Shown one piece after another: positions 1 to 10,343 of a stretch of 64,000 bases of DNA. The notes below the pieces were generated by a model. It saw only the letters and a program-made list of their open reading frames with translations. It ran no database searches and was not told where the DNA came from. Position 1 is the first letter of the stretch. The number at the start of each line of letters is the position of its first letter. The DNA is from Biformimicrobium ophioploci (GTDB lineage: Bacteria; Pseudomonadota; Gammaproteobacteria; Pseudomonadales; Cellvibrionaceae): contig NZ_BSYJ01000003.1 of assembly GCF_030270605.1 (NCBI RefSeq), positions 434,001 to 498,000 on the forward strand, read 5' to 3'. The translations under genes were made by a program, and so were the position numbers.

Positions 1-2
1 CG

Positions 3-389
3 GAAAACCGTCGCGTGGTCCGCCCGAGCCCGGACCTGCTGCACTCTACCTGCCTGGTTGACCTGAGCAGTGGCCCCGTGATGCTTGAAGGTGAGTGGCT
101 TGCGGGTTACTGGTCGCTGCAGCTTTACGATATGCGGGCATCGAATTTCGCCAGCATGACAAACCTGGAGGGTCGTGGCAGCGCCGCACAGCTCAAGTCG
201 CCAGGTACATTCAAAGTGGCCCTGGTTCCGACCCCCGCCGGGCGCGCAGAACTTGAGTCACAGGGTTATCGCGTATTCGAGGTTGCTGGTGAGCGGGCTA
301 TCGCACTGGTGCGCTGGAGCGCGCTCGACGCGGAGCAGGAAAACGCTGCACTGGCCGCACAACAGGGCGCGCGCTGCTATCCGGGTTAG
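3..389 (+). CDS. DUF1254 domain protein, C-terminal part (5' end outside window)
   Basis: The reading frame is open from the window edge, and the GTG at 15 is probably internal. The visible 129 residues match the second half of a DUF1254 domain: a VRPSPDLLHS segment, then a strand rich in hydrophobic residues containing GYWSLQLYD. The protein ends without the DUF1214 domain that often follows DUF1254. Biochemical function of the family is unknown; members are often exported. Nothing can be said about its start or signal peptide. It converges on the lipoprotein gene downstream with only 8 bases between their stop codons. Confidence 0.7.
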   Translation, partial: ENRRVVRPSPDLLHSTCLVDLSSGPVMLEGEWLAGYWSLQLYDMRASNFASMTNLEGRGSAAQLKSPGTFKVALVPTPAGRAELESQGYRVFEVAGERAIALVRWSALDAEQENAALAAQQGARCYPG

Positions 390-397
390 CGATTGCG

Positions 398-934
398 CTA
401 GTAAGCCGTAGCCGGATCCCCGGGGGCGCCCAGTATCAGGAAGCTGCTCCAGCCCCCGTCCACTCTGCGTCCGCGCGGTGCTGCGATCAGGGATACCTGT
501 TCCGCGCGTTTGCCACTTAACTTGCGCCGGTAAATGACTCTGCTGCCTTCTCCAACACCGCGCGCCGTTCTCTGTCGTACCCACCCGGAACCCAGGCACT
601 GGCCGACGTGGGCCGCCACCATGCTGCGGTGGGTGAGGGCGGATTGCTCGTCCTTGAATTTCACCTGGCACACATACTGGTCGCGGCCAACACCCCATTG
701 CAGGATCTGGCAGCTTTTGCCGACGAGGTCAACCTTGGTGCTCCACACGGTGACCCTCGAGCTCGTGGTGCGACTGCCTTTTACGTCGCTGAATCCACGC
801 TGGTAGCTGTCCAGCATTGCCGGCAGCTCCGCGCACAGGCTGCCGGAGACGGCTCCCGGTGTTCCGGAAATAGAGCCACAGCCGTTTAGTGTGAGTGGCA
901 GGAAGATAACTGCAATTACCCTGCGCAGGTTCAT
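398..934 (-). CDS. Putative lipoprotein, function unknown
   Basis: This encodes 178 residues starting at the internal ATG (MNLRRVIAVIF); an upstream in-frame TTG at 946 is less likely. A type II signal peptide is visible: two arginines, a hydrophobic stretch, and the lipobox LNGC with the acylated cysteine near residue 19. The mature protein is serine/glycine rich with several cysteines and has no family I recognise. It is probably anchored in the outer membrane or periplasm. Convergent with the DUF1254 gene. Confidence 0.6.
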   Translation of the reverse strand: MNLRRVIAVIFLPLTLNGCGSISGTPGAVSGSLCAELPAMLDSYQRGFSDVKGSRTTSSRVTVWSTKVDLVGKSCQILQWGVGRDQYVCQVKFKDEQSALTHRSMVAAHVGQCLGSGWVRQRTARGVGEGSRVIYRRKLSGKRAEQVSLIAAPRGRRVDGGWSSFLILGAPGDPATAY

Positions 935-1148
935 AGGTCTCGCCAAAAGCTGGTACGGAAATACAGTTTCAGTATAGGGGCTTGCCTGCTGTCTGCGGGC
1001 ATGACGGTTGATTTCCGTGCTGGTGCGGCCTGCTATTTTGGGTCATGGTGGAGATGGCGGCAGGGCTGCTACGCTTGCGCCTGATTCATGTGCCGGTTGT
1101 CATACCCTGCCGGCGCATTTTGCTCCAAAGGCTGACAGGGGAGACCGC

Positions 1149-2798
1149 ATGTCACGAGCGGAAGTATTCGATTACATCATCGTCGGCGGGGGATCCGCGG
1201 GATGCGTACTGGCGAATCGCCTGAGTGCGGACCCGGAATGCCGCGTATGCCTGCTGGAAGCGGGCCGCCCGGACAACAGCCCGTTGATCCATGTGCCGGC
1301 GGGTCTCGCGCAACTGGTGCCGGGCGCCAGGTACAACCTGCACCATGAAACCGAGCCGGAGCAGGCACTCGACGGCCGGCGCCTGTTCTGGCCCCGCGGC
1401 CGCACCCTCGGTGGCAGCAGTTCCATCAACGCGATGATTTACATACGCGGGACCCGCGAGGACTACGACGACTGGGAAGCACAGGGTAACCAAGGGTGGG
1501 GCTGGCGCGATATGTACCCCTACTTTCTCAAGGCGGAGGGCAACAGTCGTGGCAGCAGTGCCTACCACAGCAGTAGCGGACCGCTGAGTGTTTCTGACCT
1601 GAACTGGATGACGCCGGCAAGCCGCGCTTTTGTCGAGGCGGCCCAGCAGGCCGGCCACCCGCACAATGATGACTTCAACGGCAAGACCCAGCTCGGTGTT
1701 GGGCTCTACCAGGTCACCCAGCGTAACGGGCGTCGCTGTTCCAGTGCCGCAGCCTACCTGCATCCGGCGGCCGATCGCGACAACCTGCGCATCATGACCG
1801 GGGCCCAGGTTGCCCGGGTACTGTTCAATAATGGCGGTGCCTCTGGTGTCGAGCTGGTGCGCGGGGGTAAGAAGATCCTCGCGAATCGCGAAGTCATCCT
1901 GTGTGCCGGCGCCATACAGTCACCACAAATCCTGATGCTTTCCGGCATTGGCCATATTGACGACCTGCGCGCCCTGGGAATCGGCGCGCAGATGCACCTG
2001 CCGGGGGTTGGCTGCAACCTGCAGGACCACCTCGATATCACGCAGGTGGTTGAGGCGACCGGGCCGGTGACTTTTTCCCTGAATATCGGGCATATGTTGA
2101 AGACCGCGCTGACGTTGCCGGAATTCCTGTTCAAGGGCAGCGGCCCGCTGACATCCAACATCGCCGAGGCGGGTGGTTTTGCCTGCAGTTCCCTGGCGAA
2201 CGGCAGGCCGGACCTGCAGTTCCATTTCACCGCGGCGCCCCTGTTTGAGCACGGCATACGCCGGGAGCGGGGCTTCGGTTACTCCCTGCATGTGTGCGAC
2301 CTGCGTCCGAGGAGCCGGGGCCGGATTACTCTGGCCTCGACCGACCCCCGTGCACTGCCGCGCATAGAGGCCAATTATCTGGCCAGTACAGAGGATATGC
2401 AGGTGTTGCGCGAGGGGTTCGCAATGGCGCGCGATATTCTCGGCCAACCGGCGCTGGCGTCGATGCACAAACGCTGGTGGCTGCCGGACAAGCCGCTCAC
2501 CGAGCAGACGGAAATCGACGCCTTTATCCGGCGTTATGCCGAATCCATTTACCACCCGGTCGGTACCTGCAAGATGGGCAGCGACGAAATGGCGGTTGTG
2601 GACCAGGAATTGAAAGTCCGGGGCGTAGACGGTCTGCGGGTCGTCGACGCCTCGATCATGCCGACCCTGATCAGTGGCAATACCAATGCGCCGGTGATTG
2701 CCATCGCGGAAAAGGCCGCGGTAATGATCCTGTCCGGGTCCGGTAGTGGGCGGGCGCACGGGAAGGGCGCGGCAAAACCGCGACGCGCGACCATCTGA
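1149..2798 (+). CDS. GMC-family FAD oxidoreductase (choline/alcohol dehydrogenase type)
   Basis: A 549-residue glucose-methanol-choline oxidoreductase. The ATG at 1149 is chosen because a GGGGAG ribosome site lies just upstream and the FAD-binding motif IIVGGGSAG follows at residues 10-18; an earlier in-frame start at 1008 adds an unrelated stretch. The GMC signature GRTLGGSSSINAMIY and the C-terminal catalytic region (HPVGTCKMG, then SGNTNAP) are intact. Members oxidise primary alcohols or choline to aldehydes, passing electrons to the respiratory chain. No betaine aldehyde dehydrogenase or BetI regulator is adjacent, so an alcohol dehydrogenase of the AlkJ/BetA group is as likely as choline dehydrogenase. 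Confidence 0.88.
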   Translation: MSRAEVFDYIIVGGGSAGCVLANRLSADPECRVCLLEAGRPDNSPLIHVPAGLAQLVPGARYNLHHETEPEQALDGRRLFWPRGRTLGGSSSINAMIYIRGTREDYDDWEAQGNQGWGWRDMYPYFLKAEGNSRGSSAYHSSSGPLSVSDLNWMTPASRAFVEAAQQAGHPHNDDFNGKTQLGVGLYQVTQRNGRRCSSAAAYLHPAADRDNLRIMTGAQVARVLFNNGGASGVELVRGGKKILANREVILCAGAIQSPQILMLSGIGHIDDLRALGIGAQMHLPGVGCNLQDHLDITQVVEATGPVTFSLNIGHMLKTALTLPEFLFKGSGPLTSNIAEAGGFACSSLANGRPDLQFHFTAAPLFEHGIRRERGFGYSLHVCDLRPRSRGRITLASTDPRALPRIEANYLASTEDMQVLREGFAMARDILGQPALASMHKRWWLPDKPLTEQTEIDAFIRRYAESIYHPVGTCKMGSDEMAVVDQELKVRGVDGLRVVDASIMPTLISGNTNAPVIAIAEKAAVMILSGSGSGRAHGKGAAKPRRATI

Positions 2799-2833
2799 GA
2801 CGGTTGCTGTATGTCGCCATTGTTACCGGTTAA

Positions 2834-2861
2834 GTGACAAGGCGTCCGGTTTTCCTATAAT
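2834..2861 (+). promoter_or_regulatory. Sigma-70 promoter for rlmA-tadA
   Basis: A perfect -10 hexamer TATAAT (2856-2861) lies 16 bp after GTGACA (2834-2839), which matches the -35 consensus at five of six positions. The predicted start is about 35 bases before the rlmA ATG. No other promoter-like signal of this quality is seen before rlmA. Confidence 0.6.
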
Positions 2862-2903
2862 CACGCCCCGACAAAAAGGTGACGAGCAAGGCGAGCTGCC
2901 ACG

Positions 2904-3746
2904 ATGCAACAATCCGGAATCGATACCAACGCAGTGGCTGCGGGCTGCTGGCGCTGTCCCTTGTGTGCAGGGGAGCTCACGTCCCTTGATGGCAGTTGGC
3001 GCTGCACCAGCGGCCATAGTTTTGACCAGGCAAAAGAAGGCTATCTCAACCTGCTGCCCGCGCACCACAAACGCAGCAAGGCGCCGGGGGATTCCGCCGA
3101 GATGCTGGCGGCACGGCGGCTGATATTGTCCAGTGGTTACTACGACAAGCTTGCTGGCGCCATCGCGGCGATGCTGCCATTTCGTGCAGGGCAGCGCCTG
3201 CTGGACATCGGCTGTGGGGAGGGTTATTACCTGCGCCAGCTACAGGCGCGAGGCTGGGAGCCTGCCGCGCTTGCGGGAGTGGATATTGCCAAGCCGGGCG
3301 TGCGGGGGGCGGCGAAAAGGCAGTCGCAATGTGAGTTTGCTGTGGCCAGCAGTTTCCGATTGCCGGTGCATGACCAGTACTTTGACCGCCTGCTGAAGGT
3401 GTTTGCGCCGGCAGACAGTGCCGAGATGGCGCGGATTCTCAAGCCTGGCGGCCAGCTGCTGGAGGTGGGCCCGGGGCCGGACCACCTGCGTTCGCTCAAA
3501 CAGCACCTCTACCGGGAAGTGCGTCCTCACCCAGACCCTTCGCCCCTGGCCGGGTTTACAGAAGTCCGCCGCATGCGCCTGGTGTTCCCGTTTGTGTTGC
3601 GCGGTGCTGAACTGGTACGCGCCTTCATCCTCATGACCCCATTCTCCTGGCACGGCAATGAAACGGCGAAGGAAGCGCTGGCCTCGCAAGAGGTGTTGCA
3701 TCTTGAAGCGGATTTCCTGCTGCGCCTGTTGCAGGTTGATAGTTAG
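2904..3746 (+). CDS. rlmA: 23S rRNA (guanine-N1)-methyltransferase RlmA
   Basis: 280 residues. An N-terminal zinc ribbon (CPLC, then CTSGH) is followed by the conserved GYLNLLPAHHK segment and a Rossmann SAM-binding domain (LLDIGCGEGYYL). This layout is diagnostic of RlmA/RrmA, which methylates N1 of a guanine in 23S rRNA helix 35 (G745 in E. coli numbering). It sits 18 bases upstream of tadA and probably shares its promoter; both genes encode RNA modification enzymes. Confidence 0.92.
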   Translation: MQQSGIDTNAVAAGCWRCPLCAGELTSLDGSWRCTSGHSFDQAKEGYLNLLPAHHKRSKAPGDSAEMLAARRLILSSGYYDKLAGAIAAMLPFRAGQRLLDIGCGEGYYLRQLQARGWEPAALAGVDIAKPGVRGAAKRQSQCEFAVASSFRLPVHDQYFDRLLKVFAPADSAEMARILKPGGQLLEVGPGPDHLRSLKQHLYREVRPHPDPSPLAGFTEVRRMRLVFPFVLRGAELVRAFILMTPFSWHGNETAKEALASQEVLHLEADFLLRLLQVDS

Positions 3747-3764
3747 AAATGGAGCAAGCCTGTA

Positions 3765-4220
3765 ATGGCGAGACCGATTGACTTCGATTTTATGGAGCGC
3801 GCGCTGGAGCTGGCGCGAACCGCAGCGAACCATGGCGAGGTACCCGTGGGCGCGGTAGTGACACTGGATGACGAGATCATCGGTGAGGGCTGGAATCAGC
3901 CGATCATCTCGAAAGACCCCACCGCCCACGCTGAAGTCGTGGCCCTGCGGGCGGCGGCACAGCGGCTGCAGAACTATCGGATGCCGGCGGCAAACCTGTA
4001 TGTCAGCATTGAGCCATGCTCCATGTGCTGCGGTGCCATGATCCACGCGCGGGTGAAAAAGCTTTTCTATGGTGCGCCGGAGCCGCGGGCGGGGGTGGTG
4101 CAGAGCAACCTGCAGATGCCTGAGCAGCCTTTCTACAATCACCGGCTGGAGTGTGAGGGTGGGCTGCTGGCGGAAGAGGCTGGCGAGATGTTGTCAGCCT
4201 TTTTCAAAAGCCGGCGTTAG
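3765..4220 (+). CDS. tadA: tRNA-specific adenosine deaminase
   Basis: 151 residues of cytidine-deaminase fold. Zinc ligands and the proton shuttle are intact: His55-Ala-Glu57 and Pro84-Cys85-x-x-Cys88. TadA converts the wobble adenosine A34 of tRNA-Arg(ACG) to inosine and is normally essential. It lies next to mltF and purL, as in E. coli. A perfect 8-bp hairpin overlaps the stop codon (4210-4230), but no T-run follows it. Confidence 0.95.
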   Translation: MARPIDFDFMERALELARTAANHGEVPVGAVVTLDDEIIGEGWNQPIISKDPTAHAEVVALRAAAQRLQNYRMPAANLYVSIEPCSMCCGAMIHARVKKLFYGAPEPRAGVVQSNLQMPEQPFYNHRLECEGGLLAEEAGEMLSAFFKSRR

Positions 4221-4233
4221 TTACGCCGGCATC

Positions 4234-4267
4234 AAAGTGCCGGTTAAAGTGCCGGTTAAAGTGCCGG
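4234..4267. repeat. 12-bp tandem repeat across the mltF stop codon
   Basis: The 12-bp unit AAAGTGCCGGTT occurs nearly three times (4234-4245, 4246-4257, 4258-4267 incomplete). On the minus strand each unit reads CCG GCA CTT TAA, so the last three codons plus the stop of mltF are repeated in frame and give successive stop codons. It lies between the convergent ends of tadA and mltF. Confidence 0.85.
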
Positions 4268-5728
4268 AATGGCCCCGTTCTCCCTTTCGTTGGCATCGGC
4301 AACGGCGCCCTCGGCTGCTTCGCGAGCAGCTTTCGCGATGCGCTGTTCCTCAATCCTGGTGCCCAGGCTCAACAGCGTGTAGTAATGACGGATGTTCTGT
4401 ACGTAGGTGACCGGCTCCCAGCCGCGCGCGTAGCCGTGCTTCAGCTGGCGGTAATACTGGCGCTTGGCCAGCAGTGGTAAATGGTCGCGCACGTCGGTCC
4501 ATTTGTCCGGGTTGCCACCGAGCTTTTCCGTCAGTACGCGCGCGTCCTCAAGGTGGCCGCGACCCACGTTGTAAGCCGCAAGTGCCAGCCAGGTGCGGTC
4601 CGGCTCACGGATGCGATCCGGCAGTGAATCCAGCAGGTGGCGGAAGTAACGTGCGCCGCCTTCAATGCTCTGGAGCGGATCGACGCGGTTCTTGACCCCC
4701 ATTTCCTTGGCGGTGGCCCGGGTCAGCATCATCAGGCCACGCACGCCGGTGCGGGAGCGCGCGCGCGGATTCCAGTGGGATTCCTGGTAGCTGACGGCCG
4801 CCAGCAGCTGCCAGTCCAGGTTGTACTTCTCGCCGGCCTGCTCGAGATATTTCTGCCACTTGGGCAGGCGCTCGCTTTGTGCCCGGGCAAATGTCTTGGC
4901 CCCGCCCGTGTTGAGCTCGGTGATATGGCCGTAGTGCTTTTCACGCAGCTCAGCCACCAGGCCGTTGTCATTGGCGCGCACCAGGAAGCTGCGTGCCTCA
5001 CGATAGAGGCTGTCGTCCGCCGATTTTGGCAGCGCCCAGGCCAGTGGCTGGAACTGGGTCAGGTGGAAGCCGACAATCGCCTTCGGGAACAGGCCGCGGT
5101 GAATCGAGTAGGCGCTGGAGTCGACGATGGCGTAGTCGTATTGGCCGTTGTGGACGCTTTCAATCAAATCAACGGCGTCCGCATCGGGCAGTCCGGCCCA
5201 TTGCAGCTCCGGGTTGCGTCGCTTCAGCTTCTGCAATTCTTCCGCGTGGGCCGATCCGGCCACCACGGCAATGGTCTTGCCCGTCAGGTCGCGGACGCTT
5301 TTCGGTCGCGCAACGCCCTGGCGGTAGATCACCTGCTGGCGGGTCTCGAAGTAAGACGGGGTAAAGCGAATCTGGTCCCGGCGGCTGCGGGTAACCGTCA
5401 GGCCGGCGGCGGCGATATGGGCCTCGCCAGAGACCAGGTGGTCGAACAGGTTTTCCAGGTTGTCGACGTCACGGATCTCCAGGTCGACGCGCAGCTCGTC
5501 TGCAAAGGCACGCAGCAGGTCGTATTCAAACCCGCTGTAGTTGCCATTGGCATCCTCATAGAATGTGGTCGGGCCATTGCGCGACAATACCGTCAACTTG
5601 CCCTCGGACTTGATCCGCTCGAGGGAGGTCGGCGATTTGCTGGCGGCGAGCAACGCAACGCAACAGGTCAGGGCTAACCCCTTGACCAGGCGCTTGCGGT
5701 AACGGCGCATCCGTGACTTTAGCTTCAT
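4256..5728 (-). CDS. mltF: Membrane-bound lytic murein transglycosylase F
   Basis: 490 residues with the two-domain MltF layout. An N-terminal signal sequence is followed by a periplasmic solute-binding (SBP_bac_3) module at about residues 40-270 that senses muropeptides. A C-terminal SLT lytic transglycosylase domain follows, with the catalytic Glu in the AAVSYQESHWNP motif. It cleaves the MurNAc-GlcNAc bond to give 1,6-anhydro ends. The signal region ends near VALLAAS, without the cysteine of a clear lipobox. Divergent from purL and adjacent to tadA, as in E. coli. Confidence 0.93.
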   Translation of the reverse strand: MKLKSRMRRYRKRLVKGLALTCCVALLAASKSPTSLERIKSEGKLTVLSRNGPTTFYEDANGNYSGFEYDLLRAFADELRVDLEIRDVDNLENLFDHLVSGEAHIAAAGLTVTRSRRDQIRFTPSYFETRQQVIYRQGVARPKSVRDLTGKTIAVVAGSAHAEELQKLKRRNPELQWAGLPDADAVDLIESVHNGQYDYAIVDSSAYSIHRGLFPKAIVGFHLTQFQPLAWALPKSADDSLYREARSFLVRANDNGLVAELREKHYGHITELNTGGAKTFARAQSERLPKWQKYLEQAGEKYNLDWQLLAAVSYQESHWNPRARSRTGVRGLMMLTRATAKEMGVKNRVDPLQSIEGGARYFRHLLDSLPDRIREPDRTWLALAAYNVGRGHLEDARVLTEKLGGNPDKWTDVRDHLPLLAKRQYYRQLKHGYARGWEPVTYVQNIRHYYTLLSLGTRIEEQRIAKAAREAAEGAVADANERENGAIPAL

Positions 5729-6295
5729 CTGGTATCCCTTGACGCGATTTATCGCTTTTATCAGGCGCCAGTGCCCTCAGGCTCAGGCAGCTCCCCCTGG
5801 TATCGCTGGTCCCTGTGGGCTGTGGTTGCACAGCTTTTTTGGCCACCGGGCGAAACCGAGCGCAAATCATCAACGGCTTGTATGAATGATGCCCGATTTT
5901 ACCTGCCAAAATTGTGATTGGACAGCTTGTGTTCGACCAATAAGTGTAGTAGCTCCCAGCGCCAGAAATGTGCTGAACGGATGGAAATTGCGCCAAAATA
6001 CGTAGAAATCCTCGGGTTGTGAGGAAGCTTGCGACCGGTGGCGTAGTAGTCGTTTTAACTGTCACCGACCTGCGCGTTCGGGTACAATGCCGGCCTTTCC
6101 CGGGGGCGCCGATCCCTGTTCTTTAATATCAGTACCGGTCCGGATTTTGCGCTGTGTCGAGACAAGGCCTTGTGGGGCGTTTGGCGCTGTACGGTCAGGC
6201 ATGATCTGTGGACCACGGGCGCTTCCGAACCTGTCGTGCGGCCGAGCTTGTCGCGCATTACTATCATGGCTAAAACCAAGAGGCCTGTTTCCACG
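5729..6295. other. mltF-purL divergent intergenic region
   Basis: 567 bp holding the promoters of both divergent genes. I see no convincing PurR palindrome, riboswitch, tRNA or small gene in it. An in-frame extension of purL upstream to 6170 exists but lacks homology to PurL. Confidence 0.4.
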
Positions 6296-9200
6296 ATGCT
6301 AGTCCTGCGTGGTGCACCAGCACTTTCTCGCTTCAGATCCCAGAAACTGTTAAACCAGCTGCGCCAGATTTCTTCTGCAGTCACTGATGTCTATGCGGAG
6401 TTCATGCACTTTGCCCGCAGCAATGCCGCACTGTCGAAGGCGGACGAGGGTGTACTGGAGCAACTACTGCGCTACGGTCCGCGCGAGCAGGTGCGGGAGC
6501 CGGCCGGTGAGCTGTTCCTGGTAGTGCCGCGTCCCGGCACGATTTCCCCCTGGTCTTCCAAAGCAACGGATATTGCCCACAATGCGGGCCTGACTCAGGT
6601 GGAACGTATTGAGCGCGGCATTGCTTACTACGTCGATTTCGCGTCCGATGTGGGTGCAGAGCAGAAAGCGGCGGTTGTCGATGCACTGCACGATCGCATG
6701 GTCGAGTCTGTTTTCGGCAGCATGCAGGAAGCGGAGCAACTGTTTTCTTCGGATTCCCCCCGTGCCCAGACCAGCGTGGATATTCTCGGCAACGGCCGCG
6801 CCGCACTGGAGCGGGCCAATGTCGACCTGGGCCTGGCCCTGGCAGATGACGAGATTGATTACCTCCTGACGAGCTTCGAGGACCTGCAGCGTAACCCGGT
6901 GGACGTGGAGCTGATGATGTTCGCGCAGGCGAACTCCGAGCACTGCCGGCACAAGATTTTCAATGCCAGCTGGACCGTCGATGGTGAGGAAATGCCGTAC
7001 TCGCTGTTCGGCATGATCAAGAACACCTACAAGATGGGCGGTGAGAATGTCCTCTCCGCCTATGCGGACAACGCGGCTGTGGTGGTCGGGCACGAGGCGG
7101 GGCGTTTCTATCCGGATCCTGAAACCCGCGAATACGCATTCCATACACAGCCGATCCACCTGCTGATGAAGGTGGAAACCCACAATCACCCGACCGCAAT
7201 TGCGCCTTTCCCCGGAGCAGGTACCGGTGCCGGTGGTGAGATCCGCGATGAAGGCGCGGTGGGCCGCGGCTCCAAACCGAAAGTCGGCCTGACCGGTTTT
7301 ACTGTTTCCAACCTGCAGATCCCGGGCTTCAACCAGCCGTGGGAGCAGGATTATGGCAAGCCGGGCCGCATTGTGACCGCGCTCGATATCATGATCGAGG
7401 GCCCGATTGGCGGGGCCGCATTCAACAATGAATTCGGCCGCCCCAACATCTGTGGTTACTTCCGCACCTTTGAAGAAGATTTCGGTGGCGAGCGCCGCGG
7501 CTACCACAAGCCGATTATGCTGGCAGGTGGTTACGGCAATATCCGTGAAGACCACGTTGAGAAGCCGCCGTTCGATGCCGGCAGCAAGCTGATCGTGCTC
7601 GGTGGCCCGGCCATGCTGATCGGTCTCGGCGGCGGCGCCGCCTCCAGTATGGCGAGCGGCTCCAGCTCGGAAGACCTGGACTTTGCTTCCGTGCAGCGCC
7701 AGAACCCGGAAATTGAGCGTCGCTGCCAGGAGGTCATCGACCAGTGCTGGCAGAGGGAAGACCGTAACCCGATTGCCTTTATCCATGACGTTGGCGCGGG
7801 AGGCCTGTCCAATGCCTTCCCGGAACTGGTGAAAGACGGCGGCACCGGCGGTCGTTTCGAGCTGCGCAATGTGCCCAACGACGAGCCGGGCATGAGCCCG
7901 CTGGAGATCTGGTGTAACGAATCGCAGGAGCGGTACGTACTGGCAGTCAAGCCGGAGGACCTGGCCCGTTTCGAACAGATCTGTGAGCGCGAGCGCTGCC
8001 CCTATGCCGTGGTCGGCGAGGCAACCGATGAGAAGCACCTGCTGGTCAATGACAAGTTGCTGGAAGCCAAACCGGTCGACCTGCCGATGTCCGTACTGTT
8101 CGGCAAGCCACCCAAGATGCACCGCAATGCAACCCGGCACGAGGTACAGACCATCGAGCTGGATACCGCGGCAATCGAGATCAACGATGCGGTGAACCGC
8201 CTGCTGCGCCTGCCGGCGGTGGCCAGCAAGAAGTTCCTGATCACCATTGGCGACCGCAGTGTGACCGGCATGGTTGCACGTGACCAGATGGTGGGCCCCT
8301 GGCAGGTGCCGGTCGCAGATTGTGCGATCACCACCGTTGCCCACGACAGCACCGCGGGTGAAGCCATGAGCATGGGTGAGCGCACCCCGATGGCGCTACT
8401 CGATGGCCCGGCCTCCGGGCGCATGGCGGTGGGTGAGGCGATCACCAATATTGCCGCAGCGCCGATCGAAAAAATTTCCGATATCAAGCTGTCAGCCAAC
8501 TGGATGTGTGCCGCGGGCCACCCGGGTGAGGACGAAAAGCTGTATCGCACTGTGGAAGCCATCGGCATGGAGCTGTGTCCGGAGCTGGGTATCACCATCC
8601 CGGTCGGCAAGGATTCCATGTCCATGCGCACTGCGTGGCAGGAGGAGGGCAAGGACAAGTCGGTTACCGCGCCGCTGTCGCTGGTGATCTCCGCATTCTC
8701 CCCGGTGACGGATGTACGCAAGCAGGTAACACCGCAACTGCGCACCGACAAGGGCGATACCGTGCTGCTGCTGGCAGACCTGGGCAACGGCAAGAATCGC
8801 CTCGGCGCATCCTGCCTGGCGCAGGTCTACAACCAGCTGGGTGCGGCGCCGGCAGACCTGGACAAGGCGGCGCAGCTGAAGGGCTTTTTCGAGGCGGTGC
8901 AGGCTTCCCTCGCCGAGCATGACCTGATCGCTTATCACGACCGTGCTGACGGTGGCCTGTTCGTGACCCTGGCGGAAATGGCATTTGCCGGCCGTACCGG
9001 TATCGATGTGGATGTGTACGAGCTGGGTGACGACGCAATCTCTGCGCTCTTCTCCGAAGAGCTTGGCGCAGTCATGCAGGTCAGTGAGACAGATGCGGAC
9101 AAGGTGGTACAGCGTTTCGCGGATGCGGGTGTGCCGGTACACCGCATAGGCAGCCTCAATAATGCTGACACGATCGAGGTCAGCAACAACGGCGAGGTGA

Positions 9201-10168
9201 TATTCGAACGTCATCGCGCGGAGCTGCAGCGTATCTGGAGCGAGACCAGCTTCCGCATCCAGTGCATGCGTGACAATGCGGATTGCGCACAACAGGAGTT
9301 TGACGGCCTGCTGCAGGATGACCCGGGCCTGTCCGCCAAACTGAGCTTTGATGTCGACGAGGATATCTGTGCGCCCTATATCGCCAGGGGTGAGCGTCCG
9401 CGCATTGCGATCCTGCGTGAGCAGGGGGTCAACAGCCACGTCGAGATGGCAGCCGCATTCCATCGTGCAGGCTTTACCCCGGTGGATGTGCACATGAGCG
9501 ATATCCTCGCCGGTCGCCAGACTCTGGATGGCTTCAAGGGGCTCGTCGGATGCGGTGGCTTCTCCTACGGTGACGTGCTCGGCGCGGGTGAAGGCTGGGC
9601 CAAGACCATTCTGTTCAACAACCGTGCACGCGACCAGTTTGAGGCCTTCTTCAAGCGTGTTGATACCTTCAGCCTGGGGGTGTGCAACGGCTGCCAGATG
9701 TTCTCCAACCTGAAGTCGCTGATTCCGGGTGCGGAGCACTGGCCGCGCTTTGTGCGCAATATGTCCGAGCAGTTCGAGGCACGCTTCTCGCTGGTGGGCA
9801 TCCAGGAATCGCCGTCGGTCTTGCTGGCGGGCATGGCGGGCACGCAGATGCCGGTTGCCGTTGCCCACGGTGAGGGCCGTGCCGAGTTTGCGGACAGCGC
9901 TGCACAGCAGGCCCTGGTCGCCAGCGGTACAGTGGCCATGCGCTATCTCGATAACCACGGCAAGGTCACCGAGACCTATCCGCAGAACCCGAACGGTTCC
10001 CCGGACGGTATCACCGGTATCGCTTCCGCGGACGGTCGCGTGACCATCATGATGCCGCACCCGGAGCGTGTCTTCCGCGCGGTGAACAACAGCTGGCGCC
10101 CGGATGATTGGACTGAGGATTCCGGCTGGATGCGCATGTTCCGCAATGCCAGGGTGTTCGTAGACTAA
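6296..10168 (+). CDS. purL: Phosphoribosylformylglycinamidine synthase (large, single-chain)
   Basis: 1290 residues, close to the E. coli length of 1295. It makes FGAM from FGAR, glutamine and ATP, the fourth step of purine synthesis. The start at 6296 gives [14 protein letters not shown], matching the usual PurL N-terminus; longer starts are rejected. Visible marks are the ATP/FGAR-binding segment [11 protein letters not shown], two AIRS-like domains, and a C-terminal class I glutaminase with nucleophile Cys1130 in GVCNGCQ and the MPHPER motif. A strong terminator follows. No purine operator was recognised upstream. Confidence 0.97.
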   Translation: MLVLRGAPALSRFRSQKLLNQLRQISSAVTDVYAEFMHFARSNAALSKADEGVLEQLLRYGPREQVREPAGELFLVVPRPGTISPWSSKATDIAHNAGLTQVERIERGIAYYVDFASDVGAEQKAAVVDALHDRMVESVFGSMQEAEQLFSSDSPRAQTSVDILGNGRAALERANVDLGLALADDEIDYLLTSFEDLQRNPVDVELMMFAQANSEHCRHKIFNASWTVDGEEMPYSLFGMIKNTYKMGGENVLSAYADNAAVVVGHEAGRFYPDPETREYAFHTQPIHLLMKVETHNHPTAIAPFPGAGTGAGGEIRDEGAVGRGSKPKVGLTGFTVSNLQIPGFNQPWEQDYGKPGRIVTALDIMIEGPIGGAAFNNEFGRPNICGYFRTFEEDFGGERRGYHKPIMLAGGYGNIREDHVEKPPFDAGSKLIVLGGPAMLIGLGGGAASSMASGSSSEDLDFASVQRQNPEIERRCQEVIDQCWQREDRNPIAFIHDVGAGGLSNAFPELVKDGGTGGRFELRNVPNDEPGMSPLEIWCNESQERYVLAVKPEDLARFEQICERERCPYAVVGEATDEKHLLVNDKLLEAKPVDLPMSVLFGKPPKMHRNATRHEVQTIELDTAAIEINDAVNRLLRLPAVASKKFLITIGDRSVTGMVARDQMVGPWQVPVADCAITTVAHDSTAGEAMSMGERTPMALLDGPASGRMAVGEAITNIAAAPIEKISDIKLSANWMCAAGHPGEDEKLYRTVEAIGMELCPELGITIPVGKDSMSMRTAWQEEGKDKSVTAPLSLVISAFSPVTDVRKQVTPQLRTDKGDTVLLLADLGNGKNRLGASCLAQVYNQLGAAPADLDKAAQLKGFFEAVQASLAEHDLIAYHDRADGGLFVTLAEMAFAGRTGIDVDVYELGDDAISALFSEELGAVMQVSETDADKVVQRFADAGVPVHRIGSLNNADTIEVSNNGEVIFERHRAELQRIWSETSFRIQCMRDNADCAQQEFDGLLQDDPGLSAKLSFDVDEDICAPYIARGERPRIAILREQGVNSHVEMAAAFHRAGFTPVDVHMSDILAGRQTLDGFKGLVGCGGFSYGDVLGAGEGWAKTILFNNRARDQFEAFFKRVDTFSLGVCNGCQMFSNLKSLIPGAEHWPRFVRNMSEQFEARFSLVGIQESPSVLLAGMAGTQMPVAVAHGEGRAEFADSAAQQALVASGTVAMRYLDNHGKVTETYPQNPNGSPDGITGIASADGRVTIMMPHPERVFRAVNNSWRPDDWTEDSGWMRMFRNARVFVD

Positions 10169-10199
10169 CCACTGCCCGGAAAACAGCCGGTTCGGTAAA

Positions 10200-10244
10200 A
10201 AAAGGCGCCGCTTTTCACGCCAGAAGCGGCGCCTTTTGCTTTTT
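10200..10244 (+). terminator. Rho-independent terminator of purL
   Basis: A perfect 14-bp inverted repeat (AAAAGGCGCCGCTT / AAGCGGCGCCTTTT) with a 10-base loop, followed by a T-rich tail. Confidence 0.9.
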
Positions 10245-10343
10245 CAGCTAGACTGATTAAGAGGGTCCGGTCTTTTCAAGGATGGAACGGCTGCGATTTT
10301 CGTTGAAATTACGATAAAAGCTGGGCGTACGAAGGAAGAAGCA

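Noticed and set aside
3240-5677. Long antisense frames over rlmA/tadA (3240-4142) and mltF (4637-5677)
   Set aside because: Shadow frames of conserved genes with repetitive Gln/Arg-rich translations and no motif.
6464-10060. Very long open frames on the minus strand across purL (626 and 522 codons)
   Set aside because: They are antisense to a full-length, well-conserved purL, begin without ribosome sites and show no recognisable domain; they follow from high-GC codon use.
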